From: Rosellinia necatrix
Lineage: Eukaryota; Ascomycota; Sordariomycetes; Xylariales; Xylariaceae
Direction: 5' to 3'
DNA length: 64,000 nt
NCBI GenBank assembly: GCA_021209875.1
Contig: JAGYVD010000009.1
Coordinates: forward strand, 806,001 to 870,000
The notes under the pieces are model-generated. The model saw only the letters and a program-made list of their open reading frames with translations. It was not told the origin of the DNA and did no database searches. The position numbers were made by a program, and so were the translations under genes. Positions 49,245 to 59,960 of the stretch are shown piece by piece; position 1 is the first letter of the stretch; each line of letters begins with the position of its first letter.

Positions 49245-51008
49245 TCACATGAAGCTGTTAACAACGGTGACGATGGTCGTGTACACCATAGCGACGAGTC
49301 CCAATGCCATGAAGGCGAGATCGCCAATTTTAACAACTCTCGAGGTCGCGATACCTCTGTAGTGCAGGTAGGCGGGATAAACGTATACCAAGGGCACGCA
49401 GGCAACGGACCCGATCAACGCCACAAACTTGTCCAAGTTACCGGTACCAGCGATCGCGACGCCGCCACAGACGAGCACCAGAAACGTCCTGAGCGCGTTC
49501 TTCTTCCACTTCGTGCGCAGGCTCTGCCTGCCCGACCGGTGGCCGAAGATGCCAGTCTCCAAAATTCTGATGGCCGGGAATAGTTGCACGGGATTCCCCC
49601 CCAGGACGGCCAAGGAGTAGAGAAACTGCACTGCGTTGACGAACTTGCTAGTCTGAGGGTAATTATTGATGATCTCGATTGAGGTGTCCGTGCCGAAGGT
49701 GGCATAACAGAGGGCACCAACCGCAGTAAAGATGATGGTGATGAGAACCATGATGGAGCCAAGAAGCCATTCGAAACGCTCAGGTTTCGCCATTGACGAT
49801 TGTATCGGGAGAATCAAGCCAATTCCCTCGAACGTGAAAATGGCTGAACCAATCATGAGTGTGTACTTGCTTGGGTTGAAAAGAACTACCGTCGGATTCA
49901 TGCCTTCAGCTGCAAGATACGCTATGTCATAATAATAGATGTAGGAAACCCCTATTAGGATGAAGATATCAGCCAGTACTGCCACTGGGCTGAGGTGCGA
50001 TATCCTTCGAATAAAGGATAAAGGTACGAGGACGAGAAGCTGAACCAGGATGAGCTGTGTAGGTGAAAGGGGACTATGTCCGCCTGTGACTGCCTCGAGA
50101 AATGACTGCAAATTTTCTGCCACGAAGACCATACCGGAGCACACGAATCCGAGCTGCGACAATGTGATAGAAAAAAGAATCAAAAAGCGCATGCGAGAGC
50201 CAGAGATAGCCGCGCCAATATCACCGTAGCCATCGCCATATCGGGCCTTACAGGCAAGAAGCAAGTGAAAGGCGACCATGGTGACGGCAGAAACAACCAC
50301 CATGGTGATGGATGAGAAGAGGAGGCCACCGTTGTCAAATGCCTTCGGTAGAAACATAATACCGGTTCCAACAAAGGCCTTGAGCAATGTGAAGAACGTC
50401 TTTCGAGTGCTGGCGGTGGCCGACTTAGGCGCCCCCCGCGAGCTCCTTCTAGCGCCTAGGAGAGGCCTAGCCTCAGGCGGCAGTCGCTCGTTCGGTTCCT
50501 CCTCATTGTCTTCCTCGTCGGAGATGATGGCCTCATCGTCTGATTCCGCGAGGTCCTCACCCGCGAAACTACCGTAAAGATCAAGGAACTCGACGAAATT
50601 CCTGGTGATGGGCATCCTGGAGGCCCAGGTCTCGTCCTGCTGGTTTTGACGGCGGAGGAAATCCCGCCGGAAGCCACCCGGAGCTAACTGCTCAGTGACG
50701 GTCAGGCCATCCAGGTCGTCCCCCCCGGAAGTGCTGGCGGGAGACGGGTGGTGGAAGGTGGCGGCTCGTTTGTGCATCTTGACCCGAGCTGCCGCCTTGA
50801 AGATATCACGATGAATATCTCCGCCTTGTAGGTTCAAGGAATCCTCCTCGGACGTAGGATCAGTAAGATTGGGAGCTGATGAGGAGGCTGCGGCCGGGGC
50901 TTCCTGAACGCCCGTGAATTCTGCCGTGTAGCCTGCTGGCAGATGCTCGGCAATCACCTCGGCCTCGGGCCGGGGCTGGGACTGCTCCGATGCTGGACTC
51001 TCCGCCAT
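49245..51008 (-). CDS. vacuolar amino-acid transporter, AVT3/AVT4-like
   Basis: A single exon of 587 aa belonging to the transmembrane amino-acid transporter family (Aa_trans, PF01490). The first 205 residues or so are hydrophilic and acidic (SDDEAIISDEEDNEEEPNE), typical of the long cytosolic N-tail of the Avt3/Avt4 group that exports amino acids from the vacuole. The transporter core starts at TRKTFFTLLKAFVGTGIMFL, the conserved TM1 signature, and continues through about 11 membrane segments (LSQLGFVCSGMVFVAEN, AIFTFEGIGLILPIQSSM, YATFGTDTSIEIINNYP) to a short hydrophobic C-terminus. The start is the first ATG after a stop in frame, with an acidic Ser/Pro-rich lead. Transport direction and substrate range are family inference. 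Confidence 0.93.
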   Translation of the reverse strand: MAESPASEQSQPRPEAEVIAEHLPAGYTAEFTGVQEAPAAASSSAPNLTDPTSEEDSLNLQGGDIHRDIFKAAARVKMHKRAATFHHPSPASTSGGDDLDGLTVTEQLAPGGFRRDFLRRQNQQDETWASRMPITRNFVEFLDLYGSFAGEDLAESDDEAIISDEEDNEEEPNERLPPEARPLLGARRSSRGAPKSATASTRKTFFTLLKAFVGTGIMFLPKAFDNGGLLFSSITMVVVSAVTMVAFHLLLACKARYGDGYGDIGAAISGSRMRFLILFSITLSQLGFVCSGMVFVAENLQSFLEAVTGGHSPLSPTQLILVQLLVLVPLSFIRRISHLSPVAVLADIFILIGVSYIYYYDIAYLAAEGMNPTVVLFNPSKYTLMIGSAIFTFEGIGLILPIQSSMAKPERFEWLLGSIMVLITIIFTAVGALCYATFGTDTSIEIINNYPQTSKFVNAVQFLYSLAVLGGNPVQLFPAIRILETGIFGHRSGRQSLRTKWKKNALRTFLVLVCGGVAIAGTGNLDKFVALIGSVACVPLVYVYPAYLHYRGIATSRVVKIGDLAFMALGLVAMVYTTIVTVVNSFM

Positions 51009-52211
51009 TTTGCTAGCAATGATCCGGGCCTAATTAAAGTAGTAGTATTCGTAGGCGTAATAAGTGGTAAGATACAGAATTAATAAGCCGCCGTCAAGGC
51101 GTTCGCAACGAAAAGGCAGTCCGATACGCAGTAGCCATAGGACATAGGTATGTGAGCTGCCCAGGTTCGCCTCTGCCGACACCGATGTAGTGGTGGGGGA
51201 GTGATGGTGATGGTGATGATGGATTCACCAAGAGTACTAAGGACGGAGTTTGGGTGGTGGAAGGGGACAGAGAATTCAAGGTTTTGACGTCTTAGTGTAG
51301 TGGTGGTGGGAAGGCCACCTGGGCAGGTTATGCAGAGAACAATTGCACTAATGAGTCAGGTGATGCCCGACCGCCGGCAATCCCTAAGGCTGTCGCGACT
51401 GTGCATTGTGGGCTGGCACCCGTACCTGAAAGCCATCCGGGGCGGATTGGCGGGTAAGGGCGGCCCAGACTGGGAACCTTGGGGGCTCACCCACTCTTAG
51501 TGGCTACAATGGCACCGGCACCGCTACAGTGGGTTAGGTGATGCAGGTAGTCACAGTCAACGGCAACGACGGCCGAACCAACCAACACCTTCCAATCAGT
51601 GCCGGCCAAGCCATTTGCCACCGCTTCATTGACAAGAGGCGCTGACAACAAAGAGCAATTGGCGTTATAAGTGAGTACACTGTGCAGACATACCTAACTA
51701 GGTACCCACACCCAGGAGAGAGTACGAAGTAGTCGGCTCATTGACATCACAGACCGAAAAGTACAGCATCAATTACAGATGCATGTTATCAGAAGGCAGT
51801 GCAGTATTTGGTGGCCCTTTTAGTTGATGCTTCTAACAATGCCCAGGTCTAAATGCAGAGCACGCTACATTCATCGTGAATTGGAATTTGACGCTCACAA
51901 GAGCACTAGGGCTGTGGTCCGTGGTGGCAATATCAACAGCAAGTTAGCCATGCCTACCTTAAAAAAAAAAAAAAAAAGGCCTACTAAATTTCATCTAGAA
52001 CATGGTAAATCGGCACACAGGAAGGAGATATATTTTACGTTTTTGCTGCGAAGATATATGATCTCAATTCGAGCATGCGAAGGAAATGAAAGTCGACTTG
52101 GGTAAAGCTTCCAAGCGGCATCTCGAATTTCTAACAAGGAACGTATTCGCCTCCTATCCAGCTTCCTGAAAGCAACGAATGGTATCTCTAAATCACCTTC
52201 TACTACACCTC
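51009..52211. other. intergenic, AVT-like promoter side
   Basis: A (GGT)n/GATGGTGATG patch lies near 51190-51220 and an A-run at 51961-51977. No supported gene. Confidence 0.5.
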
Positions 52212-53680
52212 CTAGGAACACTGAGAGTAGTAATCGTTCTGAGCCCCCAAACCCGTTAGCCTGCTATCATCGCATCCCATCACGAACAAGGTTCTCGAGG
52301 CCATCACGTACCTGTTTCTTGCATGTGTACGGGCTGGCGCAGGTAGTGCACCCAGTGAAGCCCGAGCCGCCTGTTTATGTAACACTCAAGTCAGAAACCG
52401 CCGTCGGGAAAGGAAATACTTAGCCGATGGAGCGGGAGATCGGGGATTGCGCATACCGCATTGCTAGCACGCTTCTTGTTAGCATGGGCCTGGGCTATGA
52501 CGGATTTGCGGACGACTTACCGCCCATTGCACGGCCGTGCAGGTCGGCGCGGAGCCCGCCGTGGAGGTCTTGGTCGACGTCACCAGAGTGGTCGTGGTCC
52601 CGGCCTGCGTCGTCGTCGTGGCCCCGCCCCCGGAGCCCGCGGCGCACGTGAACACGCTGGGCCCTACGCACCTTTAGTCATTCTCCAGTAAAACCCCGTG
52701 GACAGAGATAGCTCACCTGGGATGGTGTATGTACTCCCCGAGGTCATCTGGTAGATGTTGATCAACAGACCAGGGTCGGTTTGCTAGCGTGGCGATACGT
52801 CAGTTCATCCGCAGAGCGGCGGTACCGGGGCGAGAAAGGTCGTGCGTACTTTGTAAATGCCGGGGATGCTATATGTCGTTGGCGATACTTTGGCCGAGCC
52901 GCCTGAGATATTGATCTGCGCGCATTCCATCTAATACCGAGTTTAGCGGCCATGTTTCTCAACGCTCTGTCTATCTGTTTTATAATACGTAATCAAGGAA
53001 GCTTACGTAGAGCTGGGCGCCCTGTGCCGAACCGGCGCCGTGCAAAGCGATCATCTCGGCCCGGAGGAGATACTGGCCGTCGGCGAGACAGTCGGGGATC
53101 TTAATGGCGTGGATCCCGCCGTTGTTGATGACTTTGGAAGTGCCCCAGACGCCGTTGCTGTATCCATCTTCTTGGATCTTGAACCTGAAAAGGGGGTCCT
53201 TTTTTTTAGCACGAGGTTTAATCAAATGCGAAGGGGAATTTCCACTTACCACCCGCTTCCATAGCCTACATCCGTCGTGGCAGTTCCCACTTTCTTGAGG
53301 TATGCGATTGTCGGGCCGAGATGGCTGGCATCCATGACATCGTCCGCGCCAGATGTCAATGTGTGCCTCCAAATCGCGTTCACCTAGGCGAGTGCATTTT
53401 ATGAGCGAGAGTTAATAGTGAATATGAAGAAATCAGGATATCTTACCGTTGATCCGGCTTTTACATCAATGATCTTGTCGGAAGGCGTGGTAGGGTTGGG
53501 GCCGCCATTGCAAGCCAGGTCGTTAGATGACACATCGGTGATAGGGCCGTCATATGAGGGAGTACGAATCCCGTAGGACACAGGGTTCCTAACGCCGTTG
53601 GATTCGAGCTGGACGAAGATGGTATGAGCAGACGCAACGCTGATGGCCGCAGCAGCTGCCGCGACGCTAAGGCACTTCAT
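52212..53680 (-). CDS. AA9 lytic polysaccharide monooxygenase with C-terminal CBM1
   Basis: Nine exons in transcription order: 53680-53447, 53383-53250, 53184-53007, 52930-52850, 52783-52717, 52663-52521, 52463-52457 (7 nt), 52370-52312 and 52238-52212, giving 309 aa. It is a secreted copper enzyme that oxidatively cleaves cellulose or hemicellulose. The signal peptide (1-18) ends SVASA, so the mature protein starts with His19, the copper-brace histidine. The second ligand is probably His99 ([11 protein letters not shown]) and the axial Tyr is Tyr182, with second-sphere His171 and Gln180 ([12 protein letters not shown]) at the family spacing. A Thr/Ser-rich linker ([15 protein letters not shown]) leads to a CBM1 (about 273-309): [25 protein letters not shown] and a final NDYYSQCS. 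The CBM1 is readable only if the 7-nt exon supplies QCG. All introns are GT-AG and phases agree throughout. Confidence 0.94.
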
Positions 53681-54458
53681 TGTGTTGGCGAAGTAGAGTA
53701 AGGTGGATTAAGGTTATTGTCCAAAGATATCTACAACTGTCCAGATGAGTAGCATACGTGATCCCAATATCCCGGTTGCGCAGGGTATACACACATATAT
53801 AAGCACGATTCATATTGCGAAGCCTGGTGGATGACATTAAACCGCGGCCCTGAAGCCCTATGACCTCAAAAACCTGGGCGGACACGGCTCGCTTAGAACA
53901 TGGCGGCATCTCCCCATGTAGGCCTGTATACCAATTTGGCTTTCCTCGAATTGAATGATGTATTATTGCCGGCCGTCGAGCCTAGCGCGTATTTCGGGCT
54001 CGTGAGTTGGGTGAATGCACAGAAGCGGCGGAGGTTACCGGTCCGGGCCTTATTTTGGAACGGGAGCTTACCTACGATGCCACAACGGCGATACTAGGAA
54101 ATGCAGTGAACCTTTGTTGGGGATGTTCTATGTTGTATATAGGATGTTCTATGTTGTATATAACTTATTATCAAATACAGATAACTGGCCATAAACTAAA
54201 CGCTAAAATCCAAAATGCTAACCTTCACCCATATCCTCTGGCAGGGAGCATTTTGCCCAGCCTTCTAACATATATGCAGAAGCGTCGCATGTCTAGCTTC
54301 GCTGTGAGGCTCCTAGTCCGGAAAATCCTTCATCGCGTAGCGTTCTATTCGGCTTCTCGTCCCGGATCAGCGCTTGTCGCCACACCACTTCCGACTACCA
54401 CCGTGGCGATTAGGCCTCCGAGTAGTTTCCGGTTCTCGGCTTCATTTCGTTCCCTTGT
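53681..54458. other. intergenic
   Basis: Promoter side of the LPMO gene and 3' flank of the FAD gene. A perfect tandem pair of GGATGTTCTATGTTGTATAT lies at about 54121-54161. No supported gene. Confidence 0.5.
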
Positions 54459-55721
54459 CTAGACTGGCCGTGGCCCTCTTTGAATGGTGGGTGTATTCTC
54501 ATCGATAATAACACCAAACTGACTCTTAGCTAAGCCGTAGCTAATGCCAACGGCCTCGCTGGCATATACTCTCATTTCCTTCTCATAGGCTGCCGTGACC
54601 CCTTCACTGAAGCCGCCTGATTCAGCTAGCAGCTTACCCAACAATGCGGAGTCTCGGACAGCAGTGTTGGCACCAATACCACCGGCTGGCGTCATTGAGT
54701 GCACGGCATCACCAATAACCGTGACACGGGGGTCATTGGGCCACTCCGGAACGCCACTTGGGGTTGAGCAGGTAATCTTCCAGAATGCGGCCTCGCCCTC
54801 GGCCATTTGTTCAAAGAGCGGCCTCAGACGTGGATGCCAGTCTTTGGTAATCGATTTAGCGATAGTGGCGGCTGGAATTCCGGTAATGGTGTAATCCTCG
54901 TTAGGTGGCTTAATGACTCCTGGCTGGGCACCCATCGTCCAGCCGAACTGGACATTGGGATCATCCATATCATCGGGCCGGACGTTTGTAATGATGAATA
55001 CCCTTCCATCAGACCGGGTGCTGTCGACAGCTCGCCAAACGCCCTCTCCCAGAGCCTTGAAGGCCGTGGTAGGGGCCTGGCCGTGTATACCCCTTGCGCC
55101 AGTATCGTAGACCTTCAACTTCCCACCGGATAGCTGTTCGGCGACCCGTGAGTACAGCCCTTCACCGCCAACCAGCATTTCCCCTTCTATTGACTTAGAG
55201 CCGTCGGCGAAAATGGCACGGACCCCGGACGCTGTTGATTCATATCCTGTCACCTGACGTCCCCAATCGATGAATTCTTCGCTGCCAGAGAGGAAGACTT
55301 TGCGCATGTCGCCTCTTGAAATGCCCACTACTTTCCCGCCGCGGGAGGCGAGGGTTTCACCTGGGGCCTTGTTGCCGGACCCAGCTTCTTCGGCAGCTTT
55401 CTTCACCGCGCTCTCATAGTTAGACATTCCGTCGATGACGGGTTCGCCAGTTATCGCATCGATGGCCGAGAAGCCAACGCCGCCGGTCTTTCCACATGCA
55501 TCCCAGAACTCCTGGAATCCATCCGGACCAAGGACCGCCTCGATGGCGTCTAATCCTTCGTTGGAGAGACGCAACCGGTAACCCTGAGCACGAAATACGA
55601 TGGAGTTGTCCCTCTCGAAGATGCGGAAGGGAATTGAAGCGCGGCGAAGAGCTCGGCCGAGCAAGAGAGAGGCGATCCCTGCGCCGGCGATAAGGATCGG
55701 TTTCCGAGTAGGCGTGGCCAT
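54459..55721 (-). CDS. FAD-dependent monooxygenase (PHBH-like)
   Basis: A single exon of 420 aa. The N-terminal Rossmann fold shows the dinucleotide motif ILIAGAGIASLLLGRAL. The second FAD motif, VTVIGDAVHSMTPAGGIGAN, is clear near residues 330-350. A degenerate DG-type motif is seen as MLVGGEGLYSRV. This is the group A flavoprotein monooxygenase fold (p-hydroxybenzoate hydroxylase class), which hydroxylates small, often aromatic or polyketide, substrates using NAD(P)H. The substrate cannot be read from sequence. There is no signal peptide or C-terminal membrane anchor, and the length is normal for salicylate-hydroxylase/zeaxanthin-epoxidase-like fungal proteins. No biosynthetic backbone gene lies nearby, so a secondary-metabolite role is not supported by context. 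Confidence 0.9.
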   Translation of the reverse strand: MATPTRKPILIAGAGIASLLLGRALRRASIPFRIFERDNSIVFRAQGYRLRLSNEGLDAIEAVLGPDGFQEFWDACGKTGGVGFSAIDAITGEPVIDGMSNYESAVKKAAEEAGSGNKAPGETLASRGGKVVGISRGDMRKVFLSGSEEFIDWGRQVTGYESTASGVRAIFADGSKSIEGEMLVGGEGLYSRVAEQLSGGKLKVYDTGARGIHGQAPTTAFKALGEGVWRAVDSTRSDGRVFIITNVRPDDMDDPNVQFGWTMGAQPGVIKPPNEDYTITGIPAATIAKSITKDWHPRLRPLFEQMAEGEAAFWKITCSTPSGVPEWPNDPRVTVIGDAVHSMTPAGGIGANTAVRDSALLGKLLAESGGFSEGVTAAYEKEMRVYASEAVGISYGLAKSQFGVIIDENTPTIQRGPRPV

Positions 55722-57190
55722 GATGCTGGTGGGCGTAATATGTTGTGACGTAGACTTTGGGGGAGGGGCGGGGGGGAAGGCAGCACGATGCAGGGAGGTA
55801 TTGGCGGGGAGGATACAGATATTTGAGGCTTTCCGGAAGGAAGGGGGGGGGACTGTGTTTGACTTTGTCGCTGCTTCTCTTTATCCTCTCTAGCGACAGA
55901 GATCGGAACATATACTACCTACTTAACTCCAAGCTACCTACCTAGGTAGGCAAGTAGATAGCCATGGGATGACAAGAGTGGGGGAGCATTTTGCGTGCTC
56001 GACTCAGTGGCCCAGTGGCCAGGATTTGAAATCAAGGGCTCAACTGACTAAGTAAATGTTGGCTATTCAAGGTATGATATTCACGAATCATCTGCATTGT
56101 TACCGGCCACCGCACACCTCCCTAGCCTGGGTGCTTTAGAGAGGTATCTCAAACAATTGAACGTGTACAGACAGCGCTTGTGCTGTAGTGTACCTACCCT
56201 AGGCAGGTACCCACCTGTGCCAGATATTTGCTCAGGTAGGTAGTTCTAAGTTTAGACAAGTGCTGCATTGATAGGTAACTAGCTGATTAAGCTGATTAAT
56301 TGTCGGCCGACCGAGCTGCGGGGTGCGAGGTGCTAAATGCGAGATGCGAGATGCGAAGCCCCCGTTCGGCGTCCTCTTCGCTAAACCCTGACCGGCGAGC
56401 TTAATAATCTTCACCAACTCGGGCTTCATGCCAAGTTGCATACTGCCATCGATATTTTCATTTCCTACTGGTTTGTAACCACAATCAACAGTGCATAGGT
56501 ATTTTCTACCGGGTTTCGCATTATTATTTCTAAGTTAAGTATTAGGATGACAACTCATTCCAGCAAGTGACAAGGCTATACTATCTATACTTTGTTCAGC
56601 GACACGGGTAAGGCTTCTTGAGTGCAAAGTGCAGGTGAACGAAAGCGGGGGATAACCAAAGACAGGTAGGTACCTACTAATACCTACACCGTGCCTGACA
56701 AACTTGGCCCTGGAATAAAAGCCCCACAGCTACCACCTACCTAAGTACCGTAGATACCTAGGGCTAATATATATAGGTGATAGGGACGCCATGTACATAT
56801 GACGGGAATGGCACCGTCACAACCCTACTTGAGTTCGCCAAAATACCTACCTACCTAGTAGTAATATTAACATCACCCGCTTTACGCCTCCGACAACAGC
56901 TAGAAAATGAACTGGGTGTTTCCGAAACCTTTGCACACCAGCCATACTTACCCTCTACGAACAAATAGGGGATTCTTCACCCTGATATCATGACGTCAAT
57001 GACAAACTTAATTTCGCAGAGAGAAGTCGCGTCAAGGCGCGTGTATCAAAAGGGGGAGGGTCATGCCTACCAACCTACACGACACGCGTCTTCCCCAGCC
57101 CCGAGAGATGCCCCGACAAAGATGATTCCTTGAGCATATGATTCCTTGAACATATGGTCTGCTAACTACCTGAGCTGCTGAAATCCCCAA
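55722..57190. other. intergenic, 1.5 kb
   Basis: ACCTACCTAGGTAGG motifs lie near 55925 and 56670 and the related TACCTACCCTAGGCAGGTAC near 56190. A short GAGATGCGAGATGCGA repeat lies near 56340. No gene is supported. Confidence 0.5.
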
Positions 57191-58619
57191 TTGAATCAAT
57201 GGTGTATCCTAACTAGGTGCGGGAGGATCTGCCTTCACCCCGCCCATGTTGACGTCTGCCAGCCAACAGAAGGGTACAAAGCAGACGGATCCGAGTCCAC
57301 CCCAGCTGATGTCCCGCTGGAAAGGCTGGCCAGTTTGGTCGAGGTTCTCATTCGAATATGTGTCCCCGAGCACCGCCGCACGAAAGTTTACAGGAAGGCC
57401 ATTACAGGCATTCGCGGCATCAACCAAACTCCGAAATGGGATCGGGCAGATAATCCGCGAGCCAAGCCGCAAACACCCTTTTCCGAACCTAGAGTTGTAA
57501 GTGTGACGAAAGTTGGTGTGTAGGTTAGCTTGTTTCGTCCTGACGCAATAACAGCCATTGAGCTCCCGTGAAACGAATGCAATACCCTTTGAGCGATTCG
57601 CGAAAGCGTCAGGCCTCAGTGGCAAAACACTCGCCGAAATAAATGGCATGATCGTGTGGCGTGACAGCGCGCGCACCAACGGAACCTGGGGTGCCATCGA
57701 GTGGATGGCCTTTAAGGTAACAGAAGGCCGGTTGGGACCGACTGAATCGCACTATTTCGCCGATGTCCCAAATTGTTACGTCAGAGACCGCTTAATGGCG
57801 GCTACCTCTTTTGACGTTAATCCGGAAAAACGTGATCTAGTCCGGAAAGTTGTGTTCTCGGACCTAACTTCTTCCCAAATTGAGCAATATGCCGCTATGA
57901 TTGATGAAACAGAAAGCCACGTAGAGGAACACGAACCGGTAAAGACTAGGAAGAGATGGCAATCCCGAGAGGTATCCCGAGAGGCATCTGAGCCTGCTTA
58001 AGAGGTACATAACATTCAACGTAGTAGGAAGATCTGCCCGCAAGAAGCAGAATACATTATGAAGCAAGAAGAACTCCTCGACGCCATTGATGGCACTATA
58101 GATGTGGCGCCAAATCCACGCTTCGCCGCCCGCAAAGTGAAGCTGCCGAAAAACAAGCAGGACTCCCACCGCATGATGCTGTCTGGGAGATGGTCGGTTC
58201 TGAAGCCAGACGTTCAGGTGGAGAGAGACGACGAGATCGAAGTGCCAAATGTTTGCGACGTCGACCGAGATTGCGATCAAATTCACGCCATGACCAAAAT
58301 CTTCGTTCGCAAGGGCCATTGGACAATGGAGCAATTTACGCAAGCTCTAAATGGTCCGCGCCGGCCTGAGGTCATTCGATTTCTGGAGAAGAAAGACCCG
58401 CTGGAAGGAAGGCAATCCCCGGTCTTTCGTCAGAGCTGGCGCTTCTTTAAGACGAGGGAGCTGCTTGGCTCTGAGCTCACAGATCCACCACCGAAGCCCA
58501 AAGGGGTTTCGCAGGAGGTCAGGGCACTTCATGAACTGCGAGAAATTGACCCAAACCGTGGAAAGAAGCGCCCAAGCGTGAAGGGCTTAGAACGGCCGGA
58601 AAAACTGCAAAAGAATTAG
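57191..58619 (+). pseudogene. broken gene of a fungal uncharacterised family (DUF7726-like)
   Basis: One frame runs from 57555 to the stop at 58619 interrupted only by TAA at 57999-58001. I could not find a donor/acceptor pair that removes this stop and keeps the frame. An upstream exon (about 57191-57496) joins in phase through GTAAGT (57497) and an ACAG acceptor (57554), but neither it nor the start of the main frame offers a good ATG. The second half (58059-58619, about 186 codons, Lys/Arg-rich tail) contains RDCDQIHAMTKIFV, EQFTQALNG and QSWRFFKTREL. From memory this spacing resembles the DUF7726 domain of fungal proteins of unknown function. The coding character is good on both sides of the stop, so a recent nonsense mutation or two adjacent gene pieces are both possible. 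An intact gene with an unusual intron is not excluded. Confidence 0.5.
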
Positions 58620-58907
58620 AAACCACGGCTTGAAAGATGGTCAGGTCATACCACCTTGTACCATATGGTGTAGATTACTATTTGGGCGATTGGTGTTTGT
58701 TCTACTAGCATGGGATGGTACGGCATGGCAGATATAGCTTACGCGCTCAGATTTGCAGGCTGTTTTGATGCCAGCCATTGCTAGTTTCGAGTTAGTTTGG
58801 GACACCTAGAGCTAAGAGTATATGATTATAGCGGCAGATTGATGGTGTGTAGATGGTAATATAAATATACGAGGACTATTGAGACATAGAGGCTTCGTAC
58901 AAATTCG

Positions 58908-59960
58908 TCACCATGAAAGCCGCGCAACTCTCCCGCCCTGACCGGAAGCCCAACAAACTTTGGCCCCCACACACTCCACGCTATCAAATGTACCGTTGTC
59001 GAAGCTATGCCACGTTCGGCCGCTATCGAGAGTAAAGTCAGACCCAGTTGTGCCGACGGCAATAGCCATGCCATGGACACCCTGCACCCACGCCGCGCCG
59101 GATCGATACCCGTGAGGAAACGACGCGGCTGGCGTCCAGCTCCTCCCGCCGTCCGCAGACCACGCGGCATTGCTCACCGCGCCCGTGGGGCTCTCGTAAT
59201 CACCGCCCACGGCGATCCCGTGCGTGGCGTCCCGGAACCGGACCGAGAACACGCCCGCCGCGGGGCCCCCGGCGATGGAACTGTTAGAGACGCTCCAGCG
59301 GCGCCCGTCGGCGCTGCGGAAGACGCGGCCCGGGTCGACGCCACCCGAGGCGATATACCAGCGGCCGGCCGCAGCGGAGATGCAGGTGCCGCTGGCGGCG
59401 AAGGCGTACTCGCCGTCCAGCGCCGGGGGCATGCCGGCGCCGTCGCCATGGCCGTCCAGGACCTCCCAGCTGGCGCCGCCGTCGCGGGTCTCGAGGAGGC
59501 GGAAGCGGCCGCCGACGGGGTCGCCGAGCGCCAGGCCGCGCGCCGGGGTCGCGAAGGCCAGGCAGTCGTAGAAGGCGGCCGGGTCGGCGTTGGCGAAGGC
59601 CAGGGCCCAGCTGGCGCCGCCGTCGCGCGTCGCGTACACGCGCGAGTCCCCGCCCGCGCCGATGGACAGCACCACGGCCCGGTCGGCGGACCACGCCTCC
59701 ACGTCGCGGAACTCGAGCCGGCCCGCGTCCGCGGCGGGGAGCCGCGGCCCCACGGACGCCCACGTCGCCCCGCCGTCCGTCGTCCGCAGCACCGTCGCCC
59801 CCGTCCCGGACACCCAGGCCACCCGCGACGACACGGGCGCCAGGCCCCGGAACTGCGCGCTGCTGTTCGTCGCGAGACGCGTCCAGGTCGGCGTCGGGAG
59901 CGGGCCCGGGTAGGAGGCGGCTGCGAGGCTAGCGCCGAGGAGGAGGGTTGGGATCTTCAT
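58908..59960 (-). CDS. secreted Asp-box (BNR) beta-propeller protein, Ycf48-like fold
   Basis: A single exon of 350 aa. A short signal peptide (MKIPTLLLGASLAAA) suggests secretion. The body carries repeated Asp-box motifs of the S/T-x-D-G-G-x-x-W type: RTTDGGATW, ATRDGGASW, ETRDGGASW, RSADGRRW and WSADGGRSW, with a last degenerate LDSGRTW, spaced as in six- or seven-bladed propellers of the sialidase/Ycf48 superfamily. No sialidase catalytic triad is evident to me, so an enzymatic glycosidase role is not claimed. The coding DNA is much richer in G+C than the genes to its left, mainly through third positions. Related proteins are common in bacteria; transfer is possible but unproven. Confidence 0.85.
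   Translation of the reverse strand: MKIPTLLLGASLAAASYPGPLPTPTWTRLATNSSAQFRGLAPVSSRVAWVSGTGATVLRTTDGGATWASVGPRLPAADAGRLEFRDVEAWSADRAVVLSIGAGGDSRVYATRDGGASWALAFANADPAAFYDCLAFATPARGLALGDPVGGRFRLLETRDGGASWEVLDGHGDGAGMPPALDGEYAFAASGTCISAAAGRWYIASGGVDPGRVFRSADGRRWSVSNSSIAGGPAAGVFSVRFRDATHGIAVGGDYESPTGAVSNAAWSADGGRSWTPAASFPHGYRSGAAWVQGVHGMAIAVGTTGSDFTLDSGRTWHSFDNGTFDSVECVGAKVCWASGQGGRVARLSW

Noticed and set aside
57209..57697. 162-codon minus-strand frame
   Set aside because: It is antisense to the broken gene, whose plus-strand frame has better protein character and splice support.
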